Positions 13,936 through 27,900 are shown, counted from the stretch's first letter. The stretch is 64,000 nt of DNA from Sapria himalayana (GCA_029783825.1 JAREIK010008183.1:41918-105917); one strand, 5' to 3'. Notes: a model not told the origin generated them from the sequence alone. Program-made: numbers and translations.

Positions 13936-16900
13936 TCATATTTTATTCTTTTTGTTAATACTACCCTTCCTAAATATTAAATAAGGAAAGGCCTTCCTAT
14001 CTAATCTCACTATTCCTTTTAGTTTTTCTGGCATCGAAACCTCATCAAATTCATGTTCTCCTCTTATCGAACCTAATCTTGCAAGGCTATCCGCCAAAGT
14101 ATTGGCTTCTCTATATATATGTAAGATTGATGCATTAAGCACTTTAATGAGGTTCAAAATTATTTCCATTTCATCTTCATACCTCCAGAGAGTTATTTTT
14201 CCACTTACTAAATCTACCAATAGCATAGAATCTACTTGAATTTGTATATTTTCTAAATCTAACTTTTCACAGACATTTAATCCTATATTCAAAGCTTTGA
14301 TCTCCGAGTGGAGAGCTGAGGATGCTTCAGTAGCTGATGTAAATGCTTTTATAACAATCCTATTTGAGTCCCTTATTACCCCCCCCCCCCTCCACCTGAT
14401 ATACCAGTGTCCCTATTGAAGCTACCATCCGTGTTTAGTGATATGTTACCTTCCGGGAGCCTATTCCAACTTATACTCTTTACCCATCCCTGTTTAGTAT
14501 TTGTAATAGTGAGGCCCCAGATCATTCCAGCTGCCTTATTTAAACATAAACCATCAACTTTTATATGGTTTATACTAGATATATTCCTGATTTCTTTAAT
14601 TATATCTTTTATAATTTCATTTGAATTCATTCTTATGCCCTCAAATTAACTCTTATTACGAGCTTTCCATAGGCACCATATTACTATATGAGGTAGATTC
14701 TGAGTAAGCCAATTTTTGATATGACTACTAGAGTTTTCATTCTCCCAATTCTTAATTCTATCAATTATTCTATCCTCTTTTTACTTATTTGTTTCAGGTC
14801 TCCTAATTCCCTCCAGACTGCTGCAGCGATTCTTGCACTTGAAAGTAGATGATCCATTGATTCTTCTTCTGCAAAGAAACATTCACATCTAGAAGCCATT
14901 TTAATACCTTTTCTTTTCACATTAGTATCCACAGGCAATGCGTTTACCAGAACTTTCCATGCCAGTGAGCACATTTTCTACGGAATACCTGCTTTCCAGG
15001 CCCATTTAAATAAAAATTGCACGGGTTTTTTCTTTCTAATCAATTATTTTACTGACTTTAACGTAAAATTACCTTTTGGATTAAGGGTCCATTTCCATCC
15101 TGATTTTTTCAGTAATGAGTGAGCATCTACTATTTTCTTTTGTTTTTCCAATGCTTTCCAGTTATTTAATTTCTACTTAAGGCGATTGTGTTTTTGTTCT
15201 AGATATTTTTCTCGCATATATTTTTCCCAGAGGGAATCATTTTCTTTTATCCTCCACCAACCTTTACAGTCCCAGGCAGTCGCCATGTCCTGTAAATTAA
15301 TGATGCCTAACCCTGCTTCAGCTTTTGGATAACAGATATCTTTCCAATTTTTCCAATGAATTTTCTGCTTTCCATTTTTTTACACCATAAAAAATTTTTC
15401 ATTTCCATTTCTAGTTTATTTGTGAATTTCTTAGGTGGGTGTATGACTGATATAATATGTACCAGTGTAGTTTGAAGAACATGGGAGATTAATGTAATGC
15501 TCCCCCCAAACCCTAATAGATCTACTTTCCAACCTGCTATTTTCCTTCTCATTTTATCATGTAAAGGCATTAGATAATTTTCTCTCAGCCTTCCTTCGTA
15601 TATCGGGCAACCTAAAATACTAAAGCATCTTTATTATGTTTAAAACCCTTTATGTTTTAATTTTTTTACCACTTTTTCCGAAGATTTTTTTGCTAACATA
15701 AATTGACTTTTATTTTTATTAAGGGCTTGACCTGTTTCCTTCTCAAATAATTGTAGAAGGTCCATAAGGTTCTTCATTGAACTTTTATTCGCATTTGTGA
15801 AAATAATAATATCGTCTGCATAAGCTAAACAACTTATTCTCAGAGTATTTTTTGGCTATCTAAAGGGGATTATTTTGCCCTCTGACATTCTTTTATTTAA
15901 ATTAAGAATTAACAATTCTAAGTACATATCAAATAATAAGGGCGATAATGGGTCCCCCTGTCTCAAGCTACGTCTTGGTTTGAATTCTTCACCTTTCATT
16001 CCATTTACAATGATTCTAACCCAAATGCTTGAAACACATCTATATATTAAATCAATGCAATGTTTCAGAGAAGCCAAATTTCCTCATAACGAAACAGAGT
16101 GTATGCCATTCTACTCTATCAAATGCCTTAAATAAATCTAGCTTAACTACTAAGTTACTTCCCCTCGTTTTAAATGCTATTTCTTTCATCATTTCTGATG
16201 CTAATCTGATATTTTCAATCATTAATCTATTCTTAACAAACCCTGTTTGCTCATGTGATATTATAAATGGTAAAATATTACTTAGTCTGTTTTGAATTAT
16301 TTTAGTCAAGGATCTTATAAATTGCATTACATAAACTTATAGGCCTAAAATCCTCACATTTTTGTGGTGATTCTCTTTTAGGGATTAGCACTATGAAAAA
16401 GTTTGCCCATGCCTTAGGAATGTCTGCCCCTACAAAAAAACTGGCAATTGCAGGAACACGATCTTTTTTGATAATGGGCCAGTTTAACTGAAAAAAATAA
16501 TTATTCCAGCCATCTGGCCCTGCTACACTATCCTTGTCCAGATTAAACACTGCATTTTTAATCTCTTCTTCCTCAGGGATCTTCTCCATCATTTGATTTT
16601 GTTCTAGTGAGATGGCTGTGTTGATCCCATCCATTAATGAGTTTCCTACCTGAGGAGCCTGTCTGCATAGATGGCTTCTATATATTTCCTCAAAGAGGAT
16701 TCCTAGCTGCTTGTCATCTTCAACCCATGTTCCCTCATTAGTTTTAAGGCCCTTGATTTTATTTTTTTGAGCCTTTATTTTCACATGTTAAGAAAAAATT
16801 TAGTGTTTCTATCTCCATCTTTCAACCATTTAATTTTGAACACTATTTCCAGTATACTTCCTCCATATGCAACTTAAGCCTCAAATCCCCTTTAGCCTTA

Positions 16901-17859
16901 TTTAGTTTCTGTCTTATTACCTCTTTTTTATTATTATCGTATTCTAATTTAGTTTTTCTACTTTTTCCTTGCTTGCTTTATTATTTGATTTAGGTTTCCA
17001 AAGACTTCTTTATTCCATATTTTTATACATTTTTTTAATCTATGAAGCTTAACCATTAATACTTGCATCGATTTCCCCATTGCTGGCTCCATCTAGGATT
17101 CAGTTACCAATTTTTCAAAGTCAGCGTGATTTTCCCACATATTCTGAAATTTAAAGTTACCTAAGACTCGGTTATTTCTTATAGATTGTAATGAGCAATG
17201 GGCAATGATCCGAACAGGTTCTATTTAGATGTCCTAAGCCCTGTAACCCCATGCAAAGCTACCCACTTAGCATTACACAATACTCTGTCCAGTCTGGCTC
17301 AAATTGTGCATCTTTTACTCCAGTTATTACACCAAGTGTAACATGAACCTGTGAAATCTATTTCCATTAATTTCGAGCTTGAAATCGCCTCATTAAATTG
17401 TGTCATTGCTATTGGATCTGGGGTTTTACCTCCTTTCTTTTCTTGAATGCTCCTGATTATATTGAAATCACCACTTATAATCCAGGGTGCATTCCTGGTT
17501 GCAATATTCTGCATTTCTTCCCACAGTAGCTAACCTTGATTTTTTATCATTTTTAGCATATACAACCGATATTATTTCATTTGTTTCTTTATTTATTTTA
17601 AAATGCACTACCTATTTTGTATCTTTTAAGATTTCAATATCTAAATAATTATGTCACATTATCCAGAGTTTACTATTTATATTAGCATATGCATTGTTTA
17701 AACCTAGTTTTTGCTGTAGTTGATTAATTGATCCTTCTGGATCATAGGCTCCGCAATGACTACTAGAAGAATTCTATGGATTTTAATTAATTGTTTTAAC
17801 CTATTTATCGAGGGATTATTAGCAACCCCTCTGATGTTCCAATAAAGGCATCTATCCAT
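13936..17859 (-). pseudogene. LINE C ORF2: endonuclease, RT, zf-RVT, RNase H (broken)
   Basis: The start at 17859 is chosen because the conserved MDRCLYWNIRG opening begins there and overlaps the ORF1 stop (ATGGATAG, 17852-17859). The endonuclease GDFN motif lies in 17514-17299. RT is spread over 16784-15600: SVAGPDGWNNYF, FRPISLCNA, TGFVKNRLMIEN, KLDLFKAFDRVEW, RQGDPLSP and YADD (15811-15822). zf-RVT is at 14974-14765 (CECFF, MDHLL). RNase H is at about 14490-13936, with NTDGSF, IQVDSMLLVDL and REANTLADSLA. A run of Cs near 14381-14390 corresponds to a Gly-rich loop and may be expanded. Interrupted at roughly ten places. Confidence 0.88.
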
Positions 17860-19223
17860 TAATTCCTAGCTTAGTTTGGGATCTAGTTGTACACTTAGTC
17901 TCATATTTTTTGTTTAAATATTTTTTCCTATTCCTTGGGGACTTAACTGCATTTGAATTTACTTGTATTTTTTCAAAATATTTATCCTGCCACCCAAGCT
18001 GCATTGCCATTATTTTTATGGCTTCCTTGGCTTGAGTTCTAGTGAGGTTTGTTCAATCTTCCTCATAAATATCCAAATCATCCTTCCCCTTTTCTATATA
18101 AAATGCATGATCTTCTTCTTCTCTACCTATTGAAGGACAGCTAAACACCTCTACATCTTCCTCTGGGAAATCCAAGAGGTCATCCTCTATCCAGTTATAG
18201 TCCTCCTGCTTTTCTTAAAAATTATTAGTTTTAATTTTCTTGTTCCTCTTATTTCTACCCTTTACCTCTTCCCATTTTCCTTCCACCTCTAGCTTATATC
18301 CTTCCTCCATGCTTCCGTAATGAGTTATTCTGTTACTAGCCTCTCCCTCTCCTAATAAATGACTCACATTCTTTCTCATATACCCCTCTTCTTCCTCCAT
18401 TAAACCTGCCTCAATTACAGCTTTCTCTCCAGCCCCTCCCTCCTTCATAATCCATCTTTCTACCATTCTTTTTCTACCTTCTAACCCTTGCACATTTTTG
18501 ATTGTTCCGTACCCATCTTACACACCCCCGATCCATGCCCAAGTCTCTTACATTTTATGCAATAAGTTGGCAGATTTTCGGGAATAACAGGTTGCCAAAA
18601 CCCATTATTCTGCCCATCTTCTCCATTACCGATCCAGATCATACTAGGTGGCTGAGTGAGTAGGTTGCACTCTACACACACATGTGCCTTGCTTGGCCTT
18701 TCCATATAAACAGTAGCTTCATCACGAATAAAGGTTTACCCAAACAAGATGAAATTGCGTAGAAGAGATTGAGAGTTAAACAAATATAATGGGAGATTCG
18801 GTAAGGAAAACCATACCGGGGCTAGAGGCACCTCCTCCTGTGGACTGAACTCCTTCGTCCACCTCAAGACACGCATGGGGAAGCCGTTCACTTGCCATAG
18901 ACCTCTATGCTAGAAGCGATAGAAGTCCTCAATCATAAACACTGCAGGACGACGTGCTTTGCATCATAGTCGGCTAGCTTCACCCTTTTCGTAAGCTTTA
19001 ACGAGGAGATAAACTGCTGTATTTCCTTCGGGCGAGGCCTTCCATGAGAAAACTTACCAATAAGCATATAATCAAAGGGCTCCATGAACTTGCGCATCTC
19101 TTCTGTTGAAAAAATAATCATGGGACTCCCGTGTTTGTTTTCGAAGCTACATGAGGGAGGCACGGGCTCTCTTAATATCGATGCAAAAGACTTATTGTTT
19201 AGTAATAAGTCTTTTTGCTCCAT
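17852..19223 (-). pseudogene. LINE C ORF1: DUF4283-like domain and CCHC knuckle (broken)
   Basis: The start at 19223 gives MEQKDLLLNNKSFASIL, matching the NKSFA motif at the N-terminus of the other copies. The first 96 codons to 18933 are open and include FSHGRPR. The middle is frameshifted. 18705-18481 contains the zinc knuckle YCIKCKRLGHGSGVC (C-x2-C-x4-H-x4-C). The acidic C-terminal segment near 18200-18060 continues to a stop that overlaps the ORF2 start. Probable role: RNA-binding partner of ORF2 in the retrotransposition particle. Confidence 0.82.
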
Positions 19224-19319
19224 TTTGAGCTTGAGAGGAGCTTGATTTGAGCAACAATGGCGAATTTATCTCTTTAAAAAGTCGTAATTTCTCTCTTAAT
19301 ATCGATGCAAAAGACTTAT

Positions 19320-20866
19320 ATTTATTATTCTTATATTCTTCTTATTCTTCTTATTCTTCTTGTTCTTCTTGTTCTTCTTGTTCTTTTAATTATTCTTATT
19401 CTTCTTATTCTTCATATTCTTTTATTCTTTTTATTCTTCTTATTCTTCTAATTCCCCCTATTATTATTATTATTCTACATCATATTCTTCTTATTCTTTT
19501 TTCTTTTTCTTTTTCTTCTAATTATTCTTATTCTTACTATTCTTCTTATTCTTCTTATTCATCTAATTCTTATTTTCTTCTAATTCTTCTAATTCTTCTA
19601 ATTCTTCTAATTCTTCTAATTCTTCTAATTCTTCTAATTCTTCTTATTCTTCATATTCAAATTCATTATATTTCTTATTCTTTTTATTCTTCTTATTCTT
19701 ATTATAATTATTATTATTTTTATTATTATAATACTTCTCATTCTACTAATTCTCCTAATTCTTCTTATTCCCCCTAATCTTGTTTTCTTCTTGTTAGTAT
19801 TTTTTTATTGTTCTGACTCTTCTTATCTTTTATTCTACTTATTAATCTTATTCTTCTTATTCTTATTATTCTTATTATTCTTCTTATTCTTATAATTCTT
19901 CTAATTCTTCTAATTCTGCTTATTTTTCTTATTTTTTTATTCTTCTTGTTATTCTTATTCTTCTTTTTCATATTATTCTTCTTATTCTTCTTATTATTCT
20001 TATTCTTTTTATTCTTATTGTTATTTTTCATATTATTCTTGTTTTTCTTCTTATTCATCTTATTCTTCTTATCTTCTTATCTTCATATTTTTCTTATTAT
20101 TCTTATTCTGATTATTCTTCTTATTCTTCTTATTCTTCTTATTTTTCTTATTCTTTTTATTCTTCTTATTCTTCTTATTATTATTATACTTCTTATTCTT
20201 CTAATTCTATTTATTTCTTCTTAATCGACATTTTCTTTTTATACTTAATTTTCTTATTCTTCATATTTTTTTTATTTTTTTTATTCTTCTTAATCTTTTA
20301 TTTTTGTTATTCTTCTTATTCTTCTATTCTTCTATTTCTACATATTATTTTTTTTCATATTATTCTTGTGATTCATCTTATTCTTCTAAATTCTTTTAAA
20401 TCTTCTTATTCTTCTTATTCTTTTTAGTTTTTTTATTCTTCTTATTCTTCTTATTCTTCTATTCTTTTTATTCTTCTTATTAGTCTTATTCTCTTATTCT
20501 TCTATTATTCTTATTTTTCTTATTCTTCTTATTTTGTTTATCCTTCTTATTCTTCTTATTTTGTTTATTCTTCGGTATTCTTCTTATTCTTATTATTCTT
20601 ATTATTTTCTTATTCTTCTTATTCTACTTCTTCTAATTATTCTTAGTTTCTGCTAATTGTTCTTTTCTTCTTTTTCTTCATATTTTTTTAATTTTTTTAT
20701 TCTTCTAATTCTTCTTATTCTTTTATCTTCTAATTCTTCTAATTCTTCTAATTCTTCTAATTATTATATTCTTTTTATTTTACTTATTCAATTCTTATTC
20801 TTATTCTTCTTATTTTAATTATTTTTTCATTCTTCTTATTATTTTTATTATTTTTATTCTTTTTTT
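19320..20866. repeat. TTC/TTA triplet microsatellite array, 1.5 kb
   Basis: Array between LINE C and the short remnant at 20867. It includes a run of TTCTTCTTG-type units at about 19340-19385 and TTCTAA-containing units at about 19570-19640, showing local homogenisation of variants. Confidence 0.95.
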
Positions 20867-21274
20867 ATAAAGTTTATTTATTAATTATAACCCTCTCTTT
20901 TGTCGGAGGAATACCATTTTTACAACCTACTTGCTTGCTACCCATATCCCTTTACACCCTTTTCACCTACACTAAACATTAGTTATTGTAAATATGAATA
21001 AAAGTAAACGTGGGAAATAATTGCTCATTCTAATCCATCTAGAGAATAATTTTGAGTTACTGTTGGGATTTTAAACATTGTTGCTGCCTGCACTTTGTTG
21101 CTAGTTGTGGGATGAATCTTTATCCTTCATTCCCTTTTTTCCAACTAGCTTCCTTTCCCTTCCTGGCGGGCCTTTAATTCTGTCCAGCCACTTTATTGAG
21201 AGAAGGCTCTATTAAAAGTGGTGCTATCTCTTTAAATCTTTAGCGGACACTCGTATAATCTGTCCAGCCACTTT
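20867..21274 (-). mobile_element. LINE 3'-end remnant, about 0.4 kb
   Basis: Carries the conserved 3' box (20888-20925) and about 350 bp of 3' UTR related to copy C (shared AGAGAATAATTT word), but no coding sequence. The 5' edge has a 16-bp direct repeat, TCTGTCCAGCCACTTT, at 21179-21194 and again at 21259-21274, the second copy directly abutting the array. It looks like a severely truncated insertion with template switching at its 5' end. Confidence 0.82.
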
Positions 21275-22660
21275 TATTCTTTTTATTCTTCTTATTCTTT
21301 TTATTCTTTTATTCTTCTAATTCTTTTTATTCTTTTTATTCTTTTTATTCTTCTAATTCTATTTATTCTTTTTATTCTTCTTATTCATTTTATACTTCTT
21401 ATTCTTTTTATTCTTTTTATTCATCTAATTATTTTTATTATTCTTATTATTCTTATTATTCTTATTCTTCTTATTCTTCTTATTCTTCTTATTCTTCTTA
21501 TTCTTCTTATTCTTCTTATTCTTCTTATTCTTCTTATTCTTCTTATTCTTCTTATTCTTTTTATTCTTCTTATTCTTCTTATTCTTTTTATTCTTCTTAT
21601 TCTTTTTATTCTTCTTATTCTTCTTATTTTTTTATACTTCTTATACATCTTATCCTTTTTATTCTGATTATTCTTCGTATTCTTATTATTCTTCTTATTA
21701 TTCTTATTATTTTTATTTTCTTATTATTTTATTCTTTTATTTTTATTATACTTCTTACTCTTCTTATTATTCTTATTATTCTTTTTCTTCTTTTTCTTCT
21801 TATTATTCTTATTATTCTTATTCTTCTTTTTCTTCTTTTTCATCTTCTTAATCTTCTTATTCTCCTTATTATACTTTTTCTTCTTATACTTCGTATTCTT
21901 CTTATACTTCGTATTCTTCATATTCTTATTATTCTTTTTAATTTTCTTATTTTGCTTATTCTTCTTATTCTTCTTATTCTTCTTATTCTTCTAATTTTTC
22001 TTTTCTTCTTTTTCTTCTTTTTCTTGTTTTTCTTCTTTTCTTCTTTTTTCTTCTTCTTCTTTTTCTTTTTATTCTTTTTATTCTTCTTATCCTTCATCTT
22101 TTTATTCTTCTTATTTTTCTTATTTTTCTTATTTTTATTATTCTTAGTATACTTCTATTCTTATTTACTTCTTTTTTTCTAATCTTTTTAATCTAGTTAT
22201 TTTTGTTATTATTATTATTATTATTATGCGTTTTATTCATCTAATTTTTCTAATTGTTCTAATTTTTTTTATTCTTCTTTTTTTTATTCTAATTATTATT
22301 CTTATTATTCTTATTCTTCTTTTACATATTATTCTTGTTATTTTTCTTATTCTTTTTATTCTTTTTATTTATCTTATACTTCTTATTCTTCTTTTTCATA
22401 TTATTCTTGTTATTCTTCTTATTTTTCTTATTCTTCTTATCTTCTAATTCTTATTATTTTTCTTATTCGTATTATTTTTCTTATTGTATTTATTTTCTTA
22501 TTCTTTTTATTTTCTTATTCTTTTTATTCTTCTTATTCTATTATTCTTCTTATTCTCCTTATTATTCTTATTCTTCTTATTCTTCTTATTCTTATTATTC
22601 TTCTTATTATTCTTATTTTTCTTATTTTTCTTATTCTTCTTATTCTTCTATTTATTCTTT
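21275..22660. repeat. TTC/TTA triplet microsatellite array, 1.4 kb
   Basis: Contains one of the purest stretches of the TTATTCTTC nonamer (about 21463-21560). Other parts are TTTTTATTC, TTCTTCTTTTTC and ATT variants. Bordered on both sides by short LINE remnants. Confidence 0.95.
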
Positions 22661-23328
22661 TTTATAGTTTATTTTGTTGTTATAGCCAGCTCTTTTGGAA
22701 GAGGAATATCATTTTTTCACTCTAAAATCTACCATTTTCCCTTTTACACCCTTTCCCAAATTAAAAACAAATAACAATTTAAAAGCCTCATAATTTCAGT
22801 TTCTAAATTGGGCCATATATTGTGCTAGATTTCTTTGGAATTCACGGCTACAAAAATCTGTTTTTCTATCTATCTCGTGCCCTCCTCAGCTCCAACCTTT
22901 CGTGAGCTCCTCCAAGATCTGTGCTTTAGTCATGCTTCCTTCCTTAACAATGTTCCTGCTAAAACTTGACCAAAAACCTTGAAGTATAATAGAAACTTAA
23001 TTGACTCAAACCCAATAGACACTTAACACACTCTATCCCAAAAATTTCTTAACAAACCCCCCACTTACCTGACCTTACTACAAGAATAACAGACTGCTTA
23101 CCTAATAGGCTACATTCCTTTTAAACCTTGAAGCCTACCCTTACTATCCAAAATCCATGCACAATAAACATCATTTAAAAAATTACAGACAGTAACACCA
23201 TCAATTCCTACCCAATTCCTTCTACATTTTAGTCCTGGCCTCTTGCATCGACATACTTGCTTGCTCTTGAAGATAATGAATCTGCAAAACAAATAACCAG
23301 CATCCTTACATTCTATATGTTCAATACT
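22661..23328 (-). mobile_element. LINE 3'-end remnant, about 0.67 kb
   Basis: A diverged 3' box lies at 22683-22719, followed by 3' UTR sequence and then array at about 23329. No ORF2 motifs are recognised. A 60-codon minus-strand open stretch (23292-23110) has no LINE similarity that I can see. The copy is 5'-truncated within the 3' UTR and is the most diverged of the ten at the 3' box. Confidence 0.72.
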
Positions 23329-23450
23329 CTTCTTATCGTTCTTATTCTTCTTATTCTTCTTAATCTTCTTATTTTTCTTATTCTACATATTCTTCATATT
23401 CTTTTTATTCTTCTTATTCTTATTATTCTTCTTATTCTTCTTATTCTTTT
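23329..23450. repeat. TTC/TTA microsatellite array, about 120 bp
   Basis: A short array separating a LINE 3' remnant from the 3' end of LINE D; the shortest spacer in the block. Confidence 0.9.
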
Positions 23451-24923
23451 TTTTAAGTGTTATTTATTAGTTATAACCCTCTCTTTTGGCGGAAGAATAC
23501 CATTTTTACAAACTAACATCTACCCTTATCCCTATTACACCCAATATTTAAGAAAATCTTTAACATTTAGATCAAACTAAGCGTATAAATTTAAAGAGAA
23601 ATGCTTTTGAGGTTCTTGAGTTCTTCCTTTAAGCTTTGAGAAGTTAATTCTTTCTAATGATACCATGGCTGAATCTTTATTCGTATAGTAAAGATTAATG
23701 CAGTCTTTATCAAGAGTCCATGTCTCTTCCATGCCTTGTAAGGTGAGACCTTTGATTCTTCATGTTGAAATTCATGTTGAAATTCTGCTTTGCTTCTATT
23801 AAATTCAGCTGGAAATCTAATATATATTGGAATTCATCTTGTAATGTTGCTCTTTGAGAGATGCTAGAATGCTATCACTTTTATAGAGTACCCGCCTTGA
23901 ATATCAGCATTGCATCTTTTAAATTCTGCTTTATATCTATAAATATTATGCCAGATGTGCTTGGTAATCAGCAGCTCTTAACTTTACTGCTTAACCTACA
24001 AACATTCCAGCCTGCATAAAATCAAGGGCATCATATCCATATAAGATGAAAACCCATTTACCATCAATTTCTGGAAATTTCAACCAGAAAAACTAGAAAA
24101 TTCAGCAGCAGACTCCTTGGTTGTATCATTAATGTATCCTTTTGTTGATCTTCAGAATATTTCTAGCAATTTCTGAACCCTATCTTAAGGTGTAAGAGTT
24201 CCCTGCTTGGCTGCCTCCCTCCATGCTTTTTAAACTTTGATCTTCATTTTCTCTACTATTGCTTCTTTACATGAATTACATACTTAACACATCTCAACTA
24301 AAAATTTACAGACTTCCAGCTTTTCTAAAATAACACAGACTTCATAAAACACAGCTTCTACTTATATCAAATAACACAGACTTCCAGAAAATACAACATT
24401 CTAAAAAAAAACAGACTCCATACACCTATAATAGAAAAGAAAACTAAAAGACAGCAGGCACTATGTCCAGCTTTATATCATTTTCATCTACTTAGTTACC
24501 TGCAAGAAAGATCTACATGCATATATATAATCTACTCTATTATTAAATACCCCGTCTTGATCCTTCGAATTAGCCCTGCAATGTTACTGTTCATTTTTTT
24601 TATAAGCCTGTAAAACAGAAGCTGTACTGTAATTTTGAGCCCCCTAAACCTGTAGTGTTATTGTTTTTTAATAAGCAACCTGTAGTGCATGAAAGTACAT
24701 TTCTGTTTTAATAAGCAAAAAATACCCCTAAACCTGCAGAAAGTTCATATCTGTTTTTAAAACAGAAACATTGCTTACTAAAACCTGCCGTGTTACTGTA
24801 TTTTTGAGCCCCCTAAACCTGCAGTCTTACCAAGCTGTACTAAAATGTATCCCAACCATCATAGCAACATCCCTCAGGACCAGGATGAGACTATGAAGAT
24901 ATGAACTTTATTCTGTTTATGCA

Positions 24924-27900
24924 TCATATATAGAATACCAAAATAAACACAAGAAAATCCTTGTAACTAAAAATTATTATTTTTAATTTTCTAATATAAG
25001 GGAAATCCTTGCTATCTAATTTAATAATACCAAAATACTTTTTTGGTAAATTATCTTCTTTATACTCGTGATCTCCTCTCTTCCTACCATCTTTAGATAA
25101 TGCATCAGCCAAAGCATTAGCTTCTCTGAAGATGTGTTTTATAGTGAAATCTAATGAATTATATCATGTAGAATTTCTTCTATCTCATTTTCATATTTCC
25201 ACATAATTGACTGTATTTTAATTAGATTTACAACTATTTTTGAATCAATTTGAATATCTACATTCTTGATATCTAAGTTTTTACATATTCTTATTCCTTC
25301 TTTTAGTGCTAATATCTCGGCATGTAAAGCCGACGATGCTTGCAATCTTCTAGTGAAAGCTAAAATTAACTTCCCCTCCGAGTTTCTAATTGCTCCCCCT
25401 CCTCCAGCTTCCCCCATATCTCTATCGAAACTACCATTTGTATTTAAAGTAAACACACCTCTTGCAGGTTTTTCCCATTTTATGCTAATTGTTTTAAACT
25501 GCTTAAGTGGTTTTTCTTTTAGGTTCCAAAACTGTAAGGTATCCTTATCCATCTTTGAACCTTGTGTTTTTATAGGGCATATCTCTGAAATTTTTCTTGT
25601 TTCCTCTTTTATTTCTTTCCAGATATCTTCCACCATCATATTATACCCTTCGAATCTACTTTTATTCCTAGCTTTCCAAATGCACCAAATGACTATTGGT
25701 GGAACATTACTTTTAATCCATTTCTGTGCCATGCTAGGAACATTTGAGTAACACCATTTTTTAAACCTACAATTTAGAGGGAGATGTTCATATTTTATCT
25801 GCATTTCTGATGCTAATCTTTTCCATATTTCTGCAGCTACTTTCCCTTCTGAAAAGAGGTGATCTAATGTTTCGATCTCATTTAAGCAACATTCACATCT
25901 AGAAACTAGCTGAATACCTTTCTGCTTTAAATTATTATCAATTGGGATAATATTAGATAAAACTTTCCACATAAAAGTTTTAATTTTTTGTGGATTGTCA
26001 TTATTCCAAGCCTATTTAAATAATATTTGTTCTTTTTTCTTTTTTCTTAAGACATTTTTCACTGTTTTAAGCGAAAATGTGCCCTCCGGAGATAAGGTCC
26101 ATCTCCATCCTTTTTTCGTCTGTTTAGAGTAATTTTCAACTAAATCTCTTTGTTTAAGCATTTGATTCCAAACCTGTGAACTCCTACTTTTATTTTTTAT
26201 TTTATTAATGTCATCCTTTATGCAGTACTTTGCCCGCATAAATTTAGACCATAAACTTTCATTTTCTTTTAAATTCCACCATCTCTTGCTAGCCCCTGCT
26301 TTGGCTAAGTCAATGATGTTAACAAAGCCTAAACCAGCTTCTTGGAAAGGATAACATAAATCTCTCCATTTTTTCCAATGAAGTTTGTGTTTACCCTCTT
26401 TTTTACCCCACAAAAAATTGGCTAATTCTTTTTCAATTTCTTTTATAAATTTGATTGAAGGCTGCGTGATCATAATATTATGCATTATTAAACTTTCTAA
26501 AACATATTTTATAAGAGTTATTCTGCCCCCCATACTTAGATATTCTACTTTCCATCCTGCATTTTTCTTTTTTAATTTATTTATTAGAAGCGCTAAGTAT
26601 TCTATCTTGAACTTTCCTTCATAAATCGGGCAACCTAAATAAATCATTTCTTCTTTTTTGTGAGAGAAACCTGTGATATTTTTAATTCTATGTGATAATG
26701 CAGTTGGGGCTTTATAAGATATCATATATTGACATTTTCTTTTGTTTAATTTTTGACCTGTTTCTTCCTCCATGCATTTTAATAAATCTATCAGATTACT
26801 TAATGATTTACCGCATCCATTAGTGAATATCATTACATCATCTGCATATGCTAAACAACTTACAAGAGGGGTGTTTTTTGGCTGTCTAAAAGTACTTATA
26901 AGACCATTTAACATTTTATTTTTAAGATTAACTATCAAGAGTTCTAGATAAATGTTAAATAGTGATGGCGATAGCGGGTCACCTTGTCTTAAACCTCTAA
27001 CTGGCTTTATTTCCTTTCCTACTTTCCCATTTGTTATAATTCTAGCCCATGTGTTTGATATACATCTGTAAATCAGATCTATCCATGTCTCAGAGAAACC
27101 CATTTTTCTCATCGTTGAACAGAGAATACTCCATTCAACTCTATCAAATGCTTTGGAAAGATCTAGCTTAATTAATACATTATTACCTCTTGTTTTAGTA
27201 CCTATTTCTCTGCACATTTCTTTTGCCAAGCAGATATTATCCATAATCAATCTATTTTTCATAAAACCAGTTTGTTCTTCAGAAATAATTTTTGGTAATA
27301 GCAATGCTAATCTATTTTGTAGAATTTTGGCTAAAATTTTATATATTGAATTACAAAGACTAATTGGCCTAAAGTCCTCTCCTTTCTGTGGATTTTCCAC
27401 TTTCGGAATGAGAATTAAATGAAAACTACCCCATTTCTTACCTATATCAGCTCCACAGAATATACTATTTATGGCTTTTTCTAAATCTTTTTTTATTATT
27501 TCCTAGCAAACCTGAAAGAAGCAATTGTTCCAACCATCTGGGCCAGCTGCACTGTCTTTATTCATACTAAAAATTGCATTTCTAATTTCTTATTCTTCAG
27601 GGAATTTTGTTAGCATATTATTATCATCTGAAGAAATTTTATTCTCAATGTTTTGTATAAGTGTGTTACCTTTTAGCTCTATTATTCCACCTAAGTGATT
27701 CTCAAAAAACTTTGTAAAGTAATTTTGTATATCTAAGTCTTTTTCAAGCCATACATTTTCATTGTTTTTTATTCCCCTAATTCTATGTTTATGATATTTT
27801 AGTTTAGCCACTTTTGAAAAAATTTTGTGTTTTTATCTCCTTCTTTCAACCATTTAATTTTCGCTTTTTGTTTCCAGAAAGCTTCTTCCATTAACAGTTT

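Larger units (their letters stand above)
12984..19319 (-). mobile_element. LINE copy C, full length with rearranged 5' end
   Basis: The 3' box is at 13002-13039 and the 3' UTR at 12984-13935. ORF2 spans 13936-17859 and ORF1 17852-19223, followed by a short 5' leader. The outermost 29 bp (19291-19319) exactly repeat 19167-19195, which lies inside ORF1, so the 5' end carries a piece of its own coding region. RNase H and 3' RT sequences are close to copy H. Several stops and frameshifts are present, but all domains can be found. Confidence 0.92.

Noticed and set aside
25266..25751. 161-codon plus-strand frame
   Set aside because: Antisense to the RNase H domain of LINE D, which shows all family motifs on the minus strand.
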